DNA of 64,000 nucleotides from Rhexocercosporidium sp. MPI-PUGE-AT-0058. Taxonomy: Eukaryota; Ascomycota; Leotiomycetes; Helotiales. This document shows positions 59,201 through 64,000 of the stretch, piece after piece. Numbering within the stretch: position 1 is the first letter of the stretch; each line of letters begins with the position of its first letter. Location: the NCBI GenBank assembly GCA_020746875.1, contig JAGTJL010000008.1, positions 434,001 through 498,000 of the forward strand. Direction: 5' to 3'. Position numbers and translations under genes: made by a program. A model generated the notes under the pieces. It saw nothing but the letters and a program-made list of their open reading frames with translations, made no database searches and had not been told where the DNA came from.

Positions 59201-62200
59201 TCCTGGCATGCGTATGTGCAGAAATTATCGAGTTCAGCCAGGTTGTCGGACACGAAGAATCTCAAACTGGCGAGAAATCCGTAGTTTAAGATTATAGCCC
59301 TCCTGTCTCCTGCTTGGATAGCATATTCAAGATTACCCTCGAGCTGATCAAGGGAGGTGTGAAGACTATGCTGGATGTGGCCCAAGAACATTGGATAAAT
59401 TGCACCACCTCTACCAACAGTGTACGGATCTTTCCATCGGTCCATCAGCTCAAGTGCAATATCTCCACAGTCGCTCGCAAAGTGGACCATGTTGTGTCTC
59501 GTCAATGCAATTACACCTAACTGCAAGAAGCCCATTGCGCATTGAGGAAAGCTGCCCGAGACAAGATACGTATGGACTATGATCAACGTCATCTGATAGA
59601 ATGTCAAGGTGTCTGACCAAAAAGCTGCCCTGCTGGCTTCCTGATTGCAAAATTTAGCAGGGCGAATACAATGTCGATAAATTAGGATAAGCGAGGGTAA
59701 ACAGTGAAAATAACTTACTATCAAGACCGCGCCAACAGCATTTAGAGTTGCTTCATCATCGACCGTAGTGTTCCGAACTGGATTTCTGACGTCTGTTTCC
59801 TGTACCACTACACAAAGCCGCTTCAATTCCGCATCGCACTTTTGGAAGGTGGGATTCGGATCAACCTCAACCTTCAGAGCAACAAGGCATTCCTTCAGAG
59901 AATTAAAGGCACCAGTGGAGTCGCCTTCTTGTGAGAAAGTTCGCGATTGAACTACCCAAGATCCCACTTTATCGATGGCAGACCTTGCGTTCGACAAGAC
60001 CGAACAGATTAATTGCTTGGCATCAGCGTAATGTCTGCAGTATAGGTAACATTCTGCTGCGCCAGTGTAGATTTGCAAAGTCTCCTCGTACGACACGTCA
60101 TCAGCTTCATCATCCCAAGGATTATCTTGTAGAAGAGCGATGCATGCCGCATACACTTTCACGGCGGCCGACCTGACACCACTTTCGCATGCTATCTGGG
60201 CGTAGTCCAAAGCGATGGTCCGGAATTGTTTTCTGACAGCCATGGAACTTCTGATGGTACTGAGACAATGGCATATAGAACAGACTGCGATGCTGCGGTA
60301 TTTGTTCTCGAGAGAATAGAAATTGCAAAGTGTATGTGCCATGACAAAGTACATTTGATCCTCACGACCCTTTCGAAGAGACGCAGCGGCCTTTATGTAG
60401 CGATCATGTGAGAAGCGAAACACGTCGTCACTTTCCGTAGGGGCGATTATAAAAGCCTGGATTGCTGCGTGGATGCCTTTGATGGCTTCGTGCTCTGATT
60501 GAAATAATTCACCAGTAGCAAATTCGCTTTTCAAGAGCCGTTGCACCAATTCGAATGAGAACGAGGATCCCAGCATCGAAGCCCAGACCAGAATTGATCT
60601 TGAAGGAGGTGGTAAAGTACTGATGCGATGCAATATGAGCTCTTCCTCTGGAATTCCGGTAGAATTTTCTCCATTGACCTGCTCTAGGATCGAGCTCAGA
60701 TTGAACATCCATCCGCCTTCTCGAAAATCGAACCAGATAGATTTATTCCTATGGAATGCGCTCAGCGTTTCCTTCACAAAAAAGGGATTTCCTCCAGTCT
60801 TGGACTGTATCGTTGCACCCAGGGATGATATCTCTAGCATTGACCGGCAAAGTGTAGCGGCGACATATTCTATCGTTTCGGACTCGCTGAAAGGCTTGAG
60901 AGATACCTGGGTAACCCCTATGGCTCCCTCTTTCGCACGACTTCCTATTTGTTACTGAGCATTGAGCTAGAATTTTTTTCAGTGCTCACACATACCTTCA
61001 CTTTGCTGAATTTCTAGCAACCGCTTCAATTGATGAGACGCGACGCATTCAGGCCTATATGCTAGAATGAGTACCATGTTGATCCTCGTAGATATCATTT
61101 GAGAGATCAACTCAATTGAATCATCATCAGCTAGATGTACATCGTCAAGTACAAGACACACAAATTTGTGTTTTGCGAATATTCGTAGAACATCTAGAAT
61201 TGTTCGCATGGCTGACAGAGACTGAGTAGAGAATCCCGGGCGAAGAACGCCCTGAGAAGGATGGCCGCTTAGGCTTTGCTGGGACAAAACACTCCCTGAT
61301 CCGACACTCTGCGGTGAAGAATCACGTCCTTTGGGACTTCGATAGTGCCCTTTCTTCCCTTTCGATTGACTGGGCATTCGCAGAGGGAGTTTGCTAACCC
61401 CAAATAGAAACTCGGGAAGCCTCAGACTTTTGTACAAGATTGGCCAGACAGGGGCAACCCGTCTTTTGAGAGCATGGTGGAAGACTGGGTCCATATTTGT
61501 TTCCGAGAATACCTGCTCTAAGGTAGAAATGGGGAGTTAGCCTTCTTCAAAAACCGCGTCAGACCTGAACTGTTGCTCCAAGCTGTCACTCAGTATCAAA
61601 TTTAGAGATAACCTGTGTAAATCACTCACGGAAGAGGTTGGACACAAGCTTCAGAATTGAATCGAAAGGCCTTCGTTCCGTCTGTTCCTCGTGAAACCTT
61701 GCGCTAGCATAATAACCACGTTGTCTTGCTTCAACCTGCACGGATTGGATGAGCCGAGTCTTGCCTAGCCCCGCAGTTCCTGATATGGTGATGAGGTCGC
61801 ATCGCCCTTTAGACTGAGTACCAATGTTCTTAATTCTCGCGTCCATTGCTGAAATACTCTCGGAGCCCGACACACCCGACACAGAGTCGCCGTTCACACT
61901 ACCGCCAGCCATGGGAAACATCACTGCCACTGACTTTCTCCTCACGAGCATATTGAAGTCATACACCGGAGGGCTAGGCTTGGGTGTCTCCTCATAAGAT
62001 CTTGAATTGGACCTCGAAATGCCGGTATTAGCTTTGTACACTCCAAAGTGTCTTGTGCCAGCGTCAGAATCCGATCGGCGACTTCTTCCATCAACAGAGC
62101 TCATATTGTCATTTTCCATATAGACCTTTTCGTGGTCAGTTGAATTGTCAACATTTGAAAGTTGGTCTTCAGAAAGTCGCGATAGCTGACTCGCGCCCTG

Positions 62201-63535
62201 TCTTTGGCGTCGTTGGCTGCTTTGAAATGACTTGAAAGCCCGCTCAATGACATGGACAATCTTGTCATGCTCCTTGGCTCTCCCAATCATCGTCTGCGCT
62301 AGGATAAACGACTGGGAAACGTCTTTGGCCCCAATCTCCAGCTGGAGAAGTCTCGAAGTATCACCAGTCCTGAGAATTCTTCGGACTTCCACCAAATCGT
62401 GCCGAAGCCCGCTCACTGAATGATATCGCTCCCAGACAGTCTTAGCTGTTGCCTTTTGGATAATACGCCCTAATACTTCCGGGATATCGATCCTGAATTC
62501 GGACACAGAGAGAAGTCGCTTTCCTAAGACCGCTTGAATAACTTCCATTGGGGTCTCCCCTTCGAATGCCGGTCTTTTTGATAGGATTGTCCACAAGACT
62601 AGTCCGAGCGAAAATATGTCCGTCCTGCTATCAGGCTCTCCTGGCATTCGGCCGGTCTGCTCGGGGCTCATGAAGGAGAGCTTCGCCATGGCATCAATCT
62701 CTTTAGACATCCTCTCCCAACCAATGCTGGTCAAACCCTGCTCAAACGATTTCAATCGTCCCGTGCCAAGATTTATCAAGGTGACTTTGCCTGTGTCCAA
62801 GTTCATGTGAAAAGCATCGGCTCTGATTTCCCCATGCACAATCTGAAGACTGTGAAGAAGCTCAACACACTCAGCTGCATCTATGGCGAAGTCCAAGAAG
62901 CTTTGCAACGGCATTGACTCTGGCACAAACGTAGTGTCTCGATGGGGGGAGAGTTCATCCCCTCGTACATGGAGTTCGAGTCGACTAGGGCCATAATCAA
63001 TGAATCTCGACAGGTAATTCAATCCAGGGGACTCATATATGCAGACTGATATGGGGCCATCCTCTTCCTGGCCTGGAAATCGCATTCTTTCGAGTGGGGC
63101 TGCGGTGTGCTCGCTTTTTGGGTCTGCTTTCGCCAAACTCCTCCAGGTATGGTACGCCCTCTCTTCTCGGAGCACATTACGAGATATGCGAGCCACCACT
63201 GCCAGATGAGTGCTTTCCACATCATGAGACTCTGTGTATGTGAAGAAGTCATCCGGTTGTTTGAAGTCCGAGCCACTGGGTTCATAGTACGACCGCGCGC
63301 TGTTTGAAGATGCCGGCGTCGTGGCGGTGGATGGGCTCCGCCGGATGTGCTTCGTCCCAAAAACATGCCTGAAATTGTTATATCAGCAACACGCACGTAT
63401 TTATAGCCCCAGTTTTGTACAAACTTACCATGCTCCATAACTAGAGTGGAAGGGCTCTCTCGAATCATCCCATGTGTATCCGGAAAGCTGTCGCAGTCTG
63501 GTCCACACGCCCTGCTCTAGGAGGGAACCATCCAT
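56287..63535 (-). CDS. Class X hybrid histidine kinase (pseudokinase-AAA-GAF-HisKA-HATPase-REC)
   Basis: Five exons: 63535-63429, 63368-61630, 61517-60996, 60944-59719 and 59640-56287, giving 2315 residues. All joins are GT-AG and in frame. Domains: Ser/Thr-kinase-like region (about 100-330) in which HRD is HGEIR (near 214) and DFG is NLGTG (near 235), followed by the conserved SPEQTGRMPGEPDSRTDIFS; AAA-type ATPase (Walker A GTAGLGKT at 566-573, Walker B CLVLDD near 737); a long helical region; GAF (about 1700-1860); coiled coil; HisKA with NISHELRTPLNG (His near 1931); HATPase (EDTGIGIP, GGSGLGLSI); and REC with Asp in LMDVQMP (near 2240) and Lys in AKPV. The order is that of fungal class X kinases related to yeast Mak/Phk sensors, which relay oxidative or other stress to Ypd1-type phosphotransfer proteins. 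The degenerate kinase motifs are usual in this class. No transmembrane helix is visible, so it is probably cytosolic. Confidence 0.93.
59641..59718 (-). other. In-frame intron in the histidine kinase gene
   Basis: 78 nt, GTAAGT donor, CTAAT branch site, CAG acceptor and no stop. Retention would insert 26 hydrophobic residues into the helical region. Confidence 0.75.
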
Positions 63536-64000
63536 TGTGGTGGGATGTGCTGGCGGGGTCGGTTTAGCTCCTTGTAGCGTCCCTCCAGATCTTACTGGGG
63601 TAAGTTAGGGAATGATGGACTTCGCCGTGAACCCCACAGTACAGCAGATCTCAGATCTGCTCATGATATGCCAAAATGTTCGACATGTCTGTTTGGATTG
63701 TCTATCCAGATTCTTGAGGACAACCGAAGATGGTTTCTGATCCATGTGGAAGAGTAACTCAGCCAAGCTAGCTGCTTGTGGCTGCTTACCTATCCTGGCC
63801 GCCCTCATGCAGAGCTCTTACTGTGCGGAATGACCCCCTGCGCCGGGTATTGAAAGACTACCCAAACTAGTTCGAGGATAAAAACCTCAACGCAATTATG
63901 CTACTCGTGCATCCTAAGTCTATAGAAGATCATCAGTAATCGAGATATTGACCTTCTCCTTTTCTAGGTCTCCCGAATCGTATCAATAGCATCGGACGGA
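63536..64000. other. Upstream region of the histidine kinase gene
   Basis: Presumed promoter and leader of the minus-strand kinase gene. No other gene recognised before the window ends. Confidence 0.5.

Noticed and set aside
1..64000. CRISPR arrays, insertion sequences or bacterial-type operons
   Set aside because: Gene structure is eukaryotic throughout; no regularly spaced repeats other than the coding tandem repeat at 53590-53850.

Overview
The window looks like nuclear DNA of a filamentous ascomycete (Pezizomycotina). Genes are split by short introns (about 45-110 nt) with GTAAGT-type donors and CTAAC-like branch sites. The gene families are typical of moulds: a PKS-NRPS hybrid, a Zn2Cys6 regulator, a NACHT-ankyrin protein, a class X hybrid histidine kinase, a pisatin-demethylase-like P450 and a fungal arylamine N-acetyltransferase. 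I cannot assign class or genus. All exon joins were chosen by reading frame, splice signals and family motifs; none has transcript support.

Layout. 1-647: 3' end of a fumarylacetoacetate hydrolase-family gene. 648-6648: no convincing gene. 6649-8363: AflR-like Zn2Cys6 regulator. 12598-13932 (-): secreted pepsin-fold protein whose catalytic motifs are altered. 16792-29040 (-): a five-exon PKS-NRPS of 3995 residues (KS-AT-DH-MT-KR-ACP-C-A-T-R), the largest gene here. No stand-alone enoyl reductase lies beside it. 33755-35199: type II membrane protein resembling fungal O-fucosyltransferase-like proteins. 36-43 kb holds gene debris (a nucleoside-monophosphate-kinase relic, a LaeA-like methyltransferase relic, unrecognised open fragments), plus an F-box/cysteine-rich gene without a visible start and an intact P450 (40485-42151). 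43677-47900: NACHT-ankyrin STAND protein. 50412-51437: arylamine N-acetyltransferase. 56287-63535 (-): hybrid histidine kinase with an N-terminal pseudokinase.

The most interesting locus is 53587-56111. A small two-exon gene (minus strand) encodes a signal peptide followed by about 2.8 tandem copies of a 31-residue unit. It is divergent from a three-exon gene for a UstYa/DUF3328 protein with two HxxHC motifs and one membrane helix. That pairing is the hallmark of fungal ribosomal peptide (RiPP, dikaritin-like) loci such as ustiloxin, phomopsin and asperipin. Here the repeat lacks the usual Lys-Arg Kex2 sites and has no tyrosine, so if it is a RiPP precursor it departs from the described types.

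How the genes may work together: the PKS-NRPS would assemble a methylated polyketide joined to one amino acid and release it through the terminal reductase-like domain. The Zn2Cys6 gene could regulate it but lies 8.4 kb beyond its 3' end. The peptide pair forms an independent mini-cluster. The P450 and the N-acetyltransferase could serve either pathway or detoxification; the sequence alone does not tell.
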